Positions 50,186 through 58,490 of a DNA stretch of 64,000 bases are shown in pieces. The translations under genes and the position numbers were made by a program. Each line of letters opens with the position of its first letter. The stretch's first letter is position 1. The DNA comes from Actinacidiphila paucisporea (GTDB lineage: Bacteria; Actinomycetota; Actinomycetes; Streptomycetales; Streptomycetaceae). The notes beneath the pieces are model-generated. The model was given only the letters and a program-made list of their open reading frames with translations. It did not search any database and had not been told where the DNA came from. Where the stretch lies: positions 291,926-355,925 of the forward strand of contig NZ_FRBI01000003.1 in the NCBI RefSeq assembly GCF_900142575.1. Reading direction: 5' to 3'.

Positions 50186-51019
50186 TCACAGCTGTGACAG
50201 AGCGGTCCTGACGATGCGGGACATCGCGGCCGTGCCCAGGCAGGCGTCGACCTCCAGCACCCCGTAGTGGTTGCCGCTGCGCAGCACGGCGATGCCGCCG
50301 CAGGGCTCCTTGCCCTCGGGCGCCGTTCCGCTGGTGTTGAGGGACCCCTGGTAGCTGCCCATCCAGCTCGCGCTGAGGTCGGGGGCGAGTTCCACCGTCG
50401 TGGTCCTGCCGTAGACCCAGTGGCCGGGAGGTTCGTCCTGGCAGGGCACCTCCTCGAGCAACAGGCGCTCGGTGAAGTTCCGCGCCAGGGCGGGGCTCAG
50501 GGCCTCGGCGGCGACCTCGCGGGCGACCTGGTCGGCGCGGTCCACGGCCACGGTGGGGTCGTCCGCATCAGCGTGGGTGCTGGTCATCAGTCCGCGGAAG
50601 TGGGCGCCGGGCCCGCCCAGCGTCTGGGTGAGCGTCTTCTCGCCGGCGCAGGCCGAGTTGGCGTACGCGCCGTCGCCGAAGCGGTCCCTGGCATGGATCT
50701 GCGCAGTGATGCCGACCGCGCCGAACGCCGCGGGGTCAAGCAGGTCGGCGGTCGTCACCGGCCCGGTGGCGGCCTTCGGCGGGGCGGAGCCGGAGGCCGA
50801 GGGCGCAGGTGCCGGGGCGGACGCACCGGCCGTCGCGAGAGCGGAAGCGCCGTCGGTCGCCGGAGCCGAACGCGCTGCCGGGTGCGCGGTGCCGTGGGGC
50901 GGTGGCAGGACGAACCGGCCGGTCGCCAGGCCGCACGCGGCGGCCGCCACCAGGGCGGCGACGGCGGATCGGGGCCGGACGGCGGCGCGGCCGCCCCCCG
51001 ACGCGGGACCGCCGTTCAC
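50186..51019 (-). CDS. Membrane-anchored or secreted protein co-translated with an ECF sigma factor
   Basis: 277 residues from a GTG at 51019 whose GTGA overlaps the sigma-factor stop. One N-terminal hydrophobic segment (SAVAALVAAAACGLATGRFV) serves as anchor or signal. A Pro/Ala linker follows, then a domain with NSACAGEKTLTQTLGGPG, EVPCQDEPPGHWVYGRTTTV and CGGIAVLRSGNHYGVLEVDA. Four cysteines are visible. The shared CQDEPxGHWxYG motif makes it a paralogue of the 49369 gene. Coupling to the sigma gene suggests that it acts as surface sensor or anti-sigma partner: the short cytosolic N terminus could hold the sigma factor, but it has no known anti-sigma motif. Confidence 0.8.
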   Translation of the reverse strand: MNGGPASGGGRAAVRPRSAVAALVAAAACGLATGRFVLPPPHGTAHPAARSAPATDGASALATAGASAPAPAPSASGSAPPKAATGPVTTADLLDPAAFGAVGITAQIHARDRFGDGAYANSACAGEKTLTQTLGGPGAHFRGLMTSTHADADDPTVAVDRADQVAREVAAEALSPALARNFTERLLLEEVPCQDEPPGHWVYGRTTTVELAPDLSASWMGSYQGSLNTSGTAPEGKEPCGGIAVLRSGNHYGVLEVDACLGTAAMSRIVRTALSQL

Positions 51020-51561
51020 AGACCGCCGGCCAATCGCTCGCGCATGAAGCGCCGCGCCTGGTGGATACGGTCCTTGACGGTGCCCAACGGGACGTCCAGC
51101 ACCTCGGCCACCTGGATGTAGGTCAGGTCGCCCAGGTCGCGCAGCACGAAGGACTCCACCAAGGTGGGGTGCTGCTGCTCCAGAGCGGTCAGCGCCTCCA
51201 TCAGGTCGAGCCGGGTCCCGGCTATGACGCTGGTGCTCCGCGGGTCCACGGATTCGGGCAGGTCGGCGTGGCTGTCCTCGGCACGCCGGCGCATCGAGCG
51301 GTAGGTGGACCGGGCGGCATTGGACGCGATCACCGTCACCCAGCCCAGGAAGGAGCCGCGGCCGCCGTACTCGCCCAGGTGCGTGCTGATGGAGAGCAGC
51401 GCGTCCTGCGCGGCCTCCTCGGCGTCGGCGTGGTGCGGCAGGAAGCGGGAGCAGCGCCGCAGCACCACCGGCCGGAGCTTGGCCAGCAGGTACTCCACCG
51501 CCGCCGGGTCCCCCGCTTGAGCAGCCGCCACGAGCCGTTCCAGCTCGCCTTCCTCGAACAC
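51016..51561 (-). CDS. ECF-family sigma factor
   Basis: About 181 residues from GTG 51561; longer starts at 51654 and 51648 exist but overlap the divergent kinase start. Sigma2: ERLVAAAQAGDPAAVEYLLA, then HHADAEEAAQDALLSISTHL and GSFLGWVTVIASNAARSTYR. Sigma4: EALTALEQQHPTLVESFVLR, then YIQVAEVLDVPLGTVKDRIH. The final codons overlap the secreted partner gene. It is divergent from a Ser/Thr kinase, and the shared gap holds the palindrome GTGGG-TTT-CCCAC. Together they look like one surface-signal pathway. Confidence 0.88.
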   Translation of the reverse strand: MFEEGELERLVAAAQAGDPAAVEYLLAKLRPVVLRRCSRFLPHHADAEEAAQDALLSISTHLGEYGGRGSFLGWVTVIASNAARSTYRSMRRRAEDSHADLPESVDPRSTSVIAGTRLDLMEALTALEQQHPTLVESFVLRDLGDLTYIQVAEVLDVPLGTVKDRIHQARRFMRERLAGGL

Positions 51562-51604
51562 CCGGAGCCCCCGTCCTGTCCCTGTCGCGGCCCACTCGTC
51601 GAAC

Positions 51605-51617
51605 GTGGGTTTCCCAC
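51605..51617. promoter_or_regulatory. Short palindrome GTGGG-TTT-CCCAC between sigma and kinase genes
   Basis: A perfect 5-3-5 inverted repeat, 30 bases before the kinase ATG. It may be an operator or promoter element for the divergent pair. Confidence 0.45.
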
Positions 51618-51646
51618 CCCCGACGATTCCGGCAGAATGCTGCCAC

Positions 51647-52558
51647 ATGCGCAAGCTCGGCCGTTACCTCCTCCTGGACCGGCTCGGAGCAGGCTCCTTC
51701 GCGACGGTCTGGAAGGCCTACGACCCGGAGCTCGACACCGAGATCGCGGTGAAGGTGCTGGCCGAGAACTGGGCTGCCAACGCCGATGTGCGCGAGCGGT
51801 TCCTGGCCGAGGCGAGGCTGCTGCGCCGGATCGCCAGCCCGCGGGTGGTCCGGGTGCACGACGTCGGGGTGCACGAGGACCGGCCCTACTTCGTCATGGA
51901 CTACGTGCGCGGCGGCACCCTGGCGGACCGGGTCGGGCGGTGCGGCCCGCAGGAGGCGCTGCGGCTGGCCGCGGAGGCGGGCTACGCGGTCCAGGTCCTG
52001 CACGAGGCGGGCGTGGTGCACCGCGACGTCAAGCCGTCCAACCTGCTGCTCGCCACCGGCTCCGCGCCCGACGCGGTGCTGGTGGCGGATCTGGGCAGCG
52101 CGAAGCAGATGGCCGACGCGTCCGGACTGACGGTGACCACCGGCACGCCCGCGTACATGGCGCCGGAACAGGCCTTCCAGACCGGCGGGTTCGACGGGAG
52201 GGCCGACGTGTACGCGCTGGCCGTCGTGGCTTACGAACTGCTGACCGGACAGAAGCCGTTCGGCCCGGGCGGACGCGCCACGGCCCTGATGACGGACCAG
52301 TCGGCCGCATCGACGCTGCCCGCGCTTCCGGCCGGCCAGGAGCTGCCCCCGGGGGTGTCCCTGCTGCTGCGGACCGCGATGTCCGTCGAACCGGCGGACC
52401 GACCGCCGACCGCACAGGCCTTCGCAGACGCGCTGCTGGCGCCGGCCCCGCCGCCCCAGCCCCAGGAACGCCCCGGACGGCCGACCCTGCGCGCGGTCTG
52501 TCTGGCGTCAGGCGCGGTGTTCACGGCGACGACCCTGCTGAGCTGGCTGCATCGCTGA
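51647..52558 (+). CDS. Ser/Thr protein kinase (Hanks type), single-pass membrane anchor
   Basis: 303 residues. The kinase domain fills residues 7-265: P loop LGAGSFATVW (14-23), catalytic Lys36 in EIAVKVL, catalytic loop VVHRDVKPSNLLL (Asp127), ADLGSAK in place of DFG at 148-154, and TPAYMAPEQ. The C terminus RAVCLASGAVFTATTLLSWL is a single helix ending two residues from the stop, so the protein has no outer sensor domain and is only tethered by its tail. The first gene on the other side of the promoter is an ECF sigma factor, a likely pathway partner or substrate. Confidence 0.93.
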   Translation: MRKLGRYLLLDRLGAGSFATVWKAYDPELDTEIAVKVLAENWAANADVRERFLAEARLLRRIASPRVVRVHDVGVHEDRPYFVMDYVRGGTLADRVGRCGPQEALRLAAEAGYAVQVLHEAGVVHRDVKPSNLLLATGSAPDAVLVADLGSAKQMADASGLTVTTGTPAYMAPEQAFQTGGFDGRADVYALAVVAYELLTGQKPFGPGGRATALMTDQSAASTLPALPAGQELPPGVSLLLRTAMSVEPADRPPTAQAFADALLAPAPPPQPQERPGRPTLRAVCLASGAVFTATTLLSWLHR

Positions 52559-52629
52559 ATCCGACAGGGGAACGGCCCACTCAGGGGCCGTGTCCTCAGG
52601 CCAGTGATCGCGGTCCCCGCGTGTGGTGC

Positions 52630-53358
52630 TCAGGCTTGCCCATCGTCGCCTTCCCGGTCGCCGTCAGCGAGGTGCTCGCCCCGGCGAACGGGCGTGTCGG
52701 CTCCGCAGAGTCGGAAGCGGGCGAGGTACGCCGGGCTTGGGCCGCGGTGCTCGGTCAGGTGGAGGCCTGCGGCGCCGGCGAGCCGGTGCAGCCGGCCGAA
52801 GGGGATCCAGTGCCGGTCGAAGAACTCCCCGATCACCAGTCGCCCGCCTGGTGCCAATACCCGTGCCGCCTCGCGCAGCACCCGATCCGGCTCGGGGATC
52901 TCGCCGAGTGCGGTCACGGCGTATATGGCGTCGAATGTCCCATCGGCGTAGGGCAGTTCACGTGCGTCCGAGCGGGTGGGCGTGATCGTCGCCAGGTTGT
53001 GGCGCTCGGCGCGGCGCATCACATGGTCGAGCATCTCCTGCTGGATGTCGAGCACATCGAGCCGTCCCTCCGGCCCGAGCTGCGGGGCTACGTGCAGCGA
53101 CTGCAGGCCGGTCCCCGGGCCGATCTCCAGCATCCGCTCCCCCGGTCGCGGCCGCAGTACGGCGTCCGTCCTGCCGGCGGTCAGAAACGGCAACGGCACG
53201 TCGAGCAGGCCGCGCTGGGCGTACGGATAGGGCGCCGTGTCGCCCAGCCACCAGGCGGCGGCCAACGCGGCGCCCGCGCCTGCGGCGACCGCCCAGCGGG
53301 TCCGGGCCGGGATCGGGGCGACGGGGACGGTGACGGGGGCGGTGGTGATGCGGTGCAT
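52630..53358 (-). CDS. SAM-dependent methyltransferase with N-terminal membrane segment
   Basis: 242 residues. After a hydrophobic stretch (TRWAVAAGAGAALAAAWWLG) the class I methyltransferase fold starts: GERMLEIGPGTGLQSLHVAP is motif I, LDVLDIQQEMLDHVM motif II, DGTFDAIYAVTALGEIPEPD motif III, and REAARVLAPGGRLVIGEFFD motif IV/V. It belongs to the UbiE/COQ5-like group that methylates quinones or phospholipids. The membrane stretch would place it at the lipid surface. GGAGAA lies 6-7 bases before the ATG. It is 53 bases downstream of the small membrane gene at 53412 and may be co-transcribed with it. Confidence 0.9.
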   Translation of the reverse strand: MHRITTAPVTVPVAPIPARTRWAVAAGAGAALAAAWWLGDTAPYPYAQRGLLDVPLPFLTAGRTDAVLRPRPGERMLEIGPGTGLQSLHVAPQLGPEGRLDVLDIQQEMLDHVMRRAERHNLATITPTRSDARELPYADGTFDAIYAVTALGEIPEPDRVLREAARVLAPGGRLVIGEFFDRHWIPFGRLHRLAGAAGLHLTEHRGPSPAYLARFRLCGADTPVRRGEHLADGDREGDDGQA

Positions 53359-53411
53359 GGTGTTCTCCGGTGGATCGATTCGGTCCGTGGTACGTGGTCG
53401 GGCGGTCGGCG

Positions 53412-53900
53412 TCACGCGGACCGGCTCAGCGTCCGCAGCGCCAGCCGGCCGCACAGCGCGGCGAGCGGCAGCTCGGCGCCGAGCGCCATGGCGACCGCGG
53501 TGGCGAAGTCGCCGCCCGGGGCCGCGGTCGTGGTGTCGAACCAGGCGTCCACCACGAGCAGCGTCGCGGTCGCGGCGGCTGCCAGGGCGTGCCGCCGGTC
53601 GCCGCGGGCGGCGAGGAGGCCGGTGGCGATCAGGCCGAGCGCCTCCAGCGCGTCGAGCCCGACCCAGGCGACCGGCCAGTGCGCCGCGGTCGCGGTGGCC
53701 GGCAGGCCGGTGGCCAGCACGTACAGCCACGGCAGCAGGGTGAGCCCGCAGGCGACCAGCAGCCACCCGGCCCGCCGCATGCCCCGCGCCGGGCGCGGCT
53801 CCTCCGCCTCTTCGTGAAGTCCGTGAAGCTGGATGACCTCGGTGCGGTCGAAGCCCTCGGCACCGGCCACTTCCTCATCGCACGAGACCAGTTGACGCAT
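53412..53900 (-). CDS. Hypothetical four-helix membrane protein
   Basis: 162 residues from ATG 53900 (GGGGGAAG upstream); the frame extends to 53957. A polar acidic N terminus of about 40 residues (RQLVSCDEEVAGAEGFDRTE) is followed by four helices: GWLLVACGLTLLPWLYVLAT, GLDALEALGLIATGLLAARG, HALAAAATATLLVVDAWFDT and AVAMALGAELPLAALCGRLA. No function is known to me. It is probably in one transcript with the methyltransferase, and divergent from the histidine kinase gene. Confidence 0.75.
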   Translation of the reverse strand: MRQLVSCDEEVAGAEGFDRTEVIQLHGLHEEAEEPRPARGMRRAGWLLVACGLTLLPWLYVLATGLPATATAAHWPVAWVGLDALEALGLIATGLLAARGDRRHALAAAATATLLVVDAWFDTTTAAPGGDFATAVAMALGAELPLAALCGRLALRTLSRSA

Positions 53901-54069
53901 CGTCTTCCCCCGCTCCCCGCCGACTCTCTCCTTCACGTGCTCCACCCTCCGCGGCACACCAGGGCGCGTCAGTCACGCAGGGTTCCGACCCGGGGTGGAG
54001 ACAAGTGCACCCCCGAACGGGGCGGGAGCGTCATGGCACGGGGATGGCCTGCGGCTTACCGTTTGACGC

Positions 54070-55365
54070 ATGCAACTCACGACGTGGCTGCGGCTGGTGC
54101 TGGGCCGGCCGTTCCGCGGGGCGGGACACCGGACCGCGCTCGTCGCCGCCGGCCTGCCGCTCCACCTCGCCGCGGTGCCACTGTGGCTCTGGCTGGCCGG
54201 CGCGATGGCGGGGGTGCCGGCACTGACCGCGCTGCCCGTGCTGCTCGCGCTCCTGGTGATACCCCTCGTGATCGCGCTGCCCGTGCTGCTCACGCTCGTG
54301 GTGACGCCCCTGCTGACCGTCGGGCAGCGGCGGCGCTACCGGGCGCTCGTCGGCAAGGACCTCCCGCGCCCCGCCGTACGCGGGCCGGGACGCAACTGGA
54401 CGTCGGCGGTGCGCCGGCTGACCGGCCGGGCCCTGTGGCGGCAGGTCTGCTACCACGCCGTGGCGGGTCCGCTCTTCGCCCTCCTGGACCTCGCCGTCCT
54501 CGCCGTCTGGGCCGCCGCTCTCGTGGCTGCCTCCCTCTACGTGTGGATATGGGCACTGCCCCCGCAGGGGTGGGTCACCGACCTCGGGTACACCACGCAG
54601 GCCGTGTACATCACCGCCGGCGGCCTCGCCCTGCTGTTCCTCGGGCTCCGGCTGACCGGCGCTCTGGTGCGGCTGGAGACCCGGGCGGCCGAGATCCTGC
54701 TCGGCCCCAGCCGCACGGAGAAGCTCGCCCGCCGGGTCGCCGACCTCGCCGAGAGCCGGACCGGCGTGCTCGACGCCGCCGACGCCGAGCGGCGGCGGAT
54801 CGAGCGCGACCTGCACGACGGCGCACAGCAGCGCCTCGTCTCACTCGCCGTCAACCTGGGCCTGGCCAGGTCCACCCTCGGCGACCTGCCGGAGGACGCC
54901 CGCAAGGTGATCGACGAGGCGCACCGCGAGGCGAAGGAGGCGATCGCCGAGCTGAACGACCTGGTGCGCGGCCTGCATCCGGCCGTCCTTGAGGACCGCG
55001 GCCTCGACGCCGCGCTGTCCGGGGTCGCCGCCCGCCTCCCGATCCCGGTGCGCGTGGCGGTGGACCTGCCGCGGCGCCCCTCACCCACGGTCGAGGCCGT
55101 CGCGTACTTCGTGGTCTCCGAAGCCCTGACGAACGTGGTCAAACACGCCCAGGCGGCCCGGGCGGACGTGACCGTGGAACGGATCGGGGAGACACTGCTG
55201 GTGGTCGTCGCGGACGACGGAGCGGGCGGCGCGGATCTCGCGGCCGGCGGCACCGGGCTCGCCGGGCTCGCCAAGCGCGTCGCGTCCGTCGACGGCACGT
55301 TCTCCTGCCGCAGCCCCGCCGGGGGCCCGACCGTCGTCACCGTGGAGCTGCCGTGCGCGCCGTGA
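54070..55365 (+). CDS. Sensor histidine kinase, HisKA_3 (NarL-partner) type
   Basis: 431 residues. The N-terminal half has four to five membrane helices grouped as a sensor module (LHLAAVPLWLWLAGAMAGVP, PLFALLDLAVLAVWAAALVA, AVYITAGGLALLFLGLRLTG). The dimerisation box is RRRIERDLHDGAQQRLVSLA with the phospho-acceptor His249. The ATPase part has the N box VSEALTNVVKHAQAA and the G box VVADDGAGGADLAAGGTGLA. There is no large outer domain, so it may sense a membrane signal. It overlaps the response regulator gene by 13 bases. Confidence 0.94.
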   Translation: MQLTTWLRLVLGRPFRGAGHRTALVAAGLPLHLAAVPLWLWLAGAMAGVPALTALPVLLALLVIPLVIALPVLLTLVVTPLLTVGQRRRYRALVGKDLPRPAVRGPGRNWTSAVRRLTGRALWRQVCYHAVAGPLFALLDLAVLAVWAAALVAASLYVWIWALPPQGWVTDLGYTTQAVYITAGGLALLFLGLRLTGALVRLETRAAEILLGPSRTEKLARRVADLAESRTGVLDAADAERRRIERDLHDGAQQRLVSLAVNLGLARSTLGDLPEDARKVIDEAHREAKEAIAELNDLVRGLHPAVLEDRGLDAALSGVAARLPIPVRVAVDLPRRPSPTVEAVAYFVVSEALTNVVKHAQAARADVTVERIGETLLVVVADDGAGGADLAAGGTGLAGLAKRVASVDGTFSCRSPAGGPTVVTVELPCAP

Positions 55366-56003
55366 TCGCCGAGGATTCCCTCTTGCTGCGCATCGGCGTG
55401 GTCAAGGTGCTGGAGGCGGCCGGCTTCGAGATGTGCGCGCAAGTCGCCGACGCGGAAGGGCTGCTGGCGGCCGTCGAGGAGCACCGGCCCGACATCGCCG
55501 TGGTCGACGTGCGCATGCCGCCCGGCTTCACCGACGAGGGAGTGCGCGCCGCGATGGTGATCCGCCACCAGTACCGGCGTACCGCCGTGCTCCTGCTGTC
55601 GCAGTACGTGGAGGAGCGGTACGCCGCCGAGCTGCTCGCCGCCAACACCTCGGGCGTCGGCTATCTGCTCAAGCAACGCGTCGCCGACGTCGAGGAGTTC
55701 GCCGAGGCGGTACGCCGGGTGGCGGCCGGCGGCACCGCGCTCGACCCGCAGGTCGTCGCGCAGCTGCTGGTGCGCCGGCACAGCGATCCGCTCGACCGGC
55801 TGACGCCGCGCGAGCGGGAGGTGCTGGAACTGATGGCGGGCGGCCGGTCCAACTCCGGCATCGCCGCCGAGCTGGTGGTGAGCGAGAGCGCGGTCGCCAA
55901 GCACATCAACAGCATCTTCACCAAGCTCGACCTGCCCAAGGCCGACGCCGACCACCGCCGCGTCCTGGCGGTGCTGCGCTTCCTGGGCGTGGTGACCGCA
56001 TAA
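55353..56003 (+). CDS. LuxR/NarL-family response regulator
   Basis: 216 residues from a GTG inside the kinase gene. The receiver domain is RAVIAEDSLLLRIGVVKVLE with the acidic pair, DIAVVDVRMPPGFTDEGV with phospho-acceptor Asp52, and YLLKQRVAD with the conserved Lys. The LuxR HTH is DRLTPREREVLELMAGGRSN, then VVSESAVAKHINSIFTKLDL. It is phosphorylated by the kinase encoded just upstream and binds DNA as a dimer. Targets are unknown; the adjacent methyltransferase and membrane genes are candidates. Confidence 0.95.
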   Translation: MRAVIAEDSLLLRIGVVKVLEAAGFEMCAQVADAEGLLAAVEEHRPDIAVVDVRMPPGFTDEGVRAAMVIRHQYRRTAVLLLSQYVEERYAAELLAANTSGVGYLLKQRVADVEEFAEAVRRVAAGGTALDPQVVAQLLVRRHSDPLDRLTPREREVLELMAGGRSNSGIAAELVVSESAVAKHINSIFTKLDLPKADADHRRVLAVLRFLGVVTA

Positions 56004-56176
56004 CGCGCGATCACGCCCGCATGCCCATACGGCAACGGTGTTGATCGCCTTTGGGTGGGGAACGCGGCGCCTTCGGACACGTGCTCTGGACGGTACCGTC
56101 GCCGAGTCCGTTCCTGCTCGGGAAAGGGAAAACACTCCGCTCCGCCGTACGAATGGCTAGCGTGAAGTGGGAAACG

Positions 56177-56497
56177 ATGAGCCGTGACATAGGCATCCGC
56201 ACCATGGAGACGCATGTGATGACATCCCCCGCCTCTTCCGGGGAGGGCAGGAGGACCCAGCCCTTACCCCGCACGATCGAAGCGATCAGCGCCGCGCTCA
56301 GTGAGGAGAAGCGACAGGTGTTCCACGCCGCGCTTTGGCAGGCGCCGCTGGGGCCGGAACTCGACGACGTGATGAACGTGTGGTGGATGGAGGCGATGTT
56401 CGATGCGGTGCCCGGCCGTGAACGCCGTCTGACCAGGACGGTCGCCGGCCGTGACCTGGTACGCCTGCCGGATCTGCTCGTAGGCGATCACCGGTGA
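56177..56497 (+). CDS. Small DUF6247-like protein, antitoxin-like member of a two-gene module
   Basis: About 107 residues from ATG 56177, or 93 from ATG 56219. The core PRTIEAISAALSEEKRQVFH, then AALWQAPLGPELDDVMNVWW, resembles the DUF6247 family of small actinobacterial proteins that sit beside RelE-like genes; this is from memory and not certain. The gene carries a TTA codon at 56264-56266. Its stop overlaps the next start (GTGA). Its size, charge and coupling fit the antitoxin place of a type II toxin-antitoxin pair. Confidence 0.55.
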   Translation: MSRDIGIRTMETHVMTSPASSGEGRRTQPLPRTIEAISAALSEEKRQVFHAALWQAPLGPELDDVMNVWWMEAMFDAVPGRERRLTRTVAGRDLVRLPDLLVGDHR

Positions 56498-56814
56498 GGC
56501 CGGTGTCACGCGGCTGGCAGGCCGTCGCCGAACTCAAAGCGGCCGAAGTCCTGCATGCCATGGGAACGTCGGGATCCGGGGAACTCCACGACCAGATGGT
56601 CCTCTTCTTCCGCGCGCTGGCTCTCGAAGTGGGCGATTCCGTCGAGTCGGGCAAGACGCCGCCGGGACTGCCGATGGAAATCGACGATGTCATCTGGTAC
56701 AGCGTGGCGGTGCCCCGGGAAGGCGTCTTCTTCAGCTACAGCGTCTATCCCGGCGAACGGCAGATCCGTATCTGCGACCTCATCTGGCTCACTTTGGATC
56801 CGGATCTGCTCTGA
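56494..56814 (+). CDS. Small protein, RelE-like toxin candidate
   Basis: 106 residues from a GTG that overlaps the preceding stop. The N-terminal half is helical (GWQAVAELKAAEVLHAMGTS, QMVLFFRALALEVGDSV), the C-terminal half a beta sheet: VIWYSVAVPREGVFFSYSVY then RQIRICDLIWL. Helices followed by a sheet with a late Arg-rich strand are what one sees in RelE/ParE toxins, but no diagnostic residue set is clear. Coupling to the gene before it supports a toxin-antitoxin module. Function is inferred from fold pattern and context only. Confidence 0.5.
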   Translation: MRPVSRGWQAVAELKAAEVLHAMGTSGSGELHDQMVLFFRALALEVGDSVESGKTPPGLPMEIDDVIWYSVAVPREGVFFSYSVYPGERQIRICDLIWLTLDPDLL

Positions 56815-56864
56815 CCGGTCGCCGGCCCGAGTCCCGGTACCGCCGCCATGAACGGCCGCCACAG

Positions 56865-57304
56865 GTGACGATCTCCCCCGAGCAGACCGACTCCGCGAAC
56901 CAGGCTCTCAGGCAGGTCCGCAGCTATCTGGAGGCGCACCGGGATCACCGCGAGGTCACGGTCACCGTTGCAGACGGCGAACCGGAGACGCTGACCTTGC
57001 CTCGGGAGGCAGTCGAACTCCTGGCCGCATGCTTGCTCACCTGGGAGCCGGCCGAGGCGTCTCCGTAGTTCCAGCGGACGCCGAGCTAACAACCCAGCAA
57101 GCCGCAGACATACTCAACGTCTCCAGGCCTTTTCTCGTCGGCCTCCTCAACGCCGGTGAGATCGAGTACCGGAACGTCGGGACTCATCGCAGGATCAAGG
57201 CATCGTCGCCCATCGAATACAAGCAGCAGGATGACCGGAGGCGGCGAGGTGCCCCGACCGCGCCGGCGGTGGCGATCACGGAAGCAGCGAGCAGGGACCC
57301 GTAG
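56865..57304 (+). pseudogene. Excisionase/HTH-type antitoxin, split by a one-base frameshift
   Basis: The first frame (GTG 56865) reads QALRQVRSYLEAHRDHREVT and ends LPREAVELLA, after which it turns meaningless and stops at 57068. The overlapping +1 frame continues MLAHLGAGRGVSVVPADAEL, then TTQQAADILNVSRPFLVGLL and NAGEIEYRNVGTHRRIKASS. The two halves joined at about 57024 match the known family of PIN-toxin-associated HTH antitoxins, where ELLARMLAH is continuous. Restoring one C in GGCCGCATG (to GGCCCGCATG) rejoins them. The C terminus (after DDRRRR) is also unlike the family. No PIN toxin follows directly, so the module is dead. Confidence 0.8.
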
Positions 57305-57526
57305 ACAGCCCCTGCGGAGTCCGTCCGCGACGCCGTGTGACCGGCCTGGTCAGTCCGGTGCGGCAAGGGAAGGTGATCCATCAGCCCAACCTACGCACCC
57401 GCCCCGCCCGCCGACCGCACCACACGCGGCCCCCTGGGAGCACGTCATCAGGAAGTACCCGGGCAGGAGTGGGCGGTCGCTGGGGCCGACCTCCCGAACG
57501 CCCAGGTCACCCGACTTCCCGAGATC
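57305..57526. other. Upstream region, possible N-terminal coding extension
   Basis: From about 57374 the frame of the next gene is open and looks coding (TRGPLGARHQEVPGQEWAVA, then GADLPNAQVTRLPEI) but has no start codon after the stop at about 57371. Either the gene begins here with a lost start or the frame is open by chance. Confidence 0.35.
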
Positions 57527-57955
57527 GTGTACGAGCAGCGGAAGCCGGCCCCGGTCAGGGATGGCTTCGCCACATCTCTGGACTCTCTGGGGACGGGGCG
57601 AACCGATGAATCCGGCTCCTTGTACTGGACGGCCGCGACGACCTTGGGGGCAGGGGAACAGCTCGTACAGACGATGGCGGACGACTGGGCCCCCGCGGGT
57701 TGGTATCCGGCGGATCTGTACGTGCAACGCCTCTCGGCGCGAGACGAGTTGAAGGCCGTGCAACAGCAGCTTCCACAGCAGGCGGCAGAGTTGCTGGAGG
57801 CTGCTGGGGACTCGGTGGACCGGCGGTTCGTCAAGCTGACCGTGCCTGATCCCGCCTGGTACCTGGAACCCGACAAGGAGCTTGGGCTGGAAGTCCCCAG
57901 CGAGGATGACCCCGGCCGGTGGTGGCGTCGCCGCCCCGAACCCCTCCCCTGGTAG
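57527..57955 (+). CDS. Hypothetical protein, possibly N-terminally truncated
   Basis: 142 residues from GTG 57527: VYEQRKPAPVRDGFATSLDS, TRTLGAGEQ-like middle part (TAATTLGAGEQLVQTMADDW), PAGWYPADLYVQRLSARDEL and a final FVKLTVPDPAWYLEPDKELG, ending in Trp/Arg/Pro. Codon bias and mixed composition suggest real coding sequence. The frame is open about 150 bases upstream without a start. No domain is recognised. Neighbours on both sides are broken or foreign-looking, so it may also be a remnant. Confidence 0.45.
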   Translation: MYEQRKPAPVRDGFATSLDSLGTGRTDESGSLYWTAATTLGAGEQLVQTMADDWAPAGWYPADLYVQRLSARDELKAVQQQLPQQAAELLEAAGDSVDRRFVKLTVPDPAWYLEPDKELGLEVPSEDDPGRWWRRRPEPLPW

Positions 57956-58412
57956 CCCCGCGGCGGCACCCGGTATGGCAGCACCTGGCCTCGTAGAGAC
58001 GAAAACTCGTAGAGCCGGAAAGCGGCTCGCGCCCCGGGCGCACATCGATGCGTGCCGGATGGGCAGTGACGATCTCGTCTCCTCCGCGCCTGTCTGAACA
58101 GGCAGGGCAGCCCTCCCGTCCGGAACAGAGTCGCGGCCCCCCTCCGGTTGGCCGCGGCCCGCACCCCCGCCCGCCCGCCGAACCGCCGCGCTCCGGCAGG
58201 CGGCCGAAGCCGCCGCGGGGACGAATCCTCAGCACACACGCCCGGAGCCTGTTCCTCCGGGACGGCGAGAAAGCGTGGGGACGACCCGACCGTCCGCCTC
58301 AGCGGTACGAACGCGGCACGCGGAATGTATTCCGTTTCCTGCCGGACAAGAAGCACGCCGGGTAGGAAACACCCGAGGCGGAAGTTCGATTGTTCAGGCC
58401 ACGGGAAACTGT
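57956..58412. other. Intergenic region, no gene seen
   Basis: About 450 bases with only short Arg/Pro/Gly-rich chance frames. The right end is AT-richer and carries the promoter below. Confidence 0.5.
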
Positions 58413-58441
58413 TTGACATGCACGGATGTCGCAGGTATTTT
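58413..58441 (+). promoter_or_regulatory. Sigma-70/HrdB-type promoter TTGACA-N17-TATTTT
   Basis: TTGACA at 58413-58418 is separated by exactly 17 bases from TATTTT at 58436-58441. Transcription would start near 58448, about 43 bases before the ATG of the secreted protein gene. Confidence 0.75.
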
Positions 58442-58490
58442 GAGACGCCATGTCATTTGGGAACGATAGTATTCAGGGGTGGGGTTCTCC

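Noticed and set aside
51561-51654. Extended N terminus of the ECF sigma factor (starts 51654 or 51648)
   Set aside because: It would overlap the divergent kinase start and cover the only promoter space, and the extra residues do not resemble sigma2.
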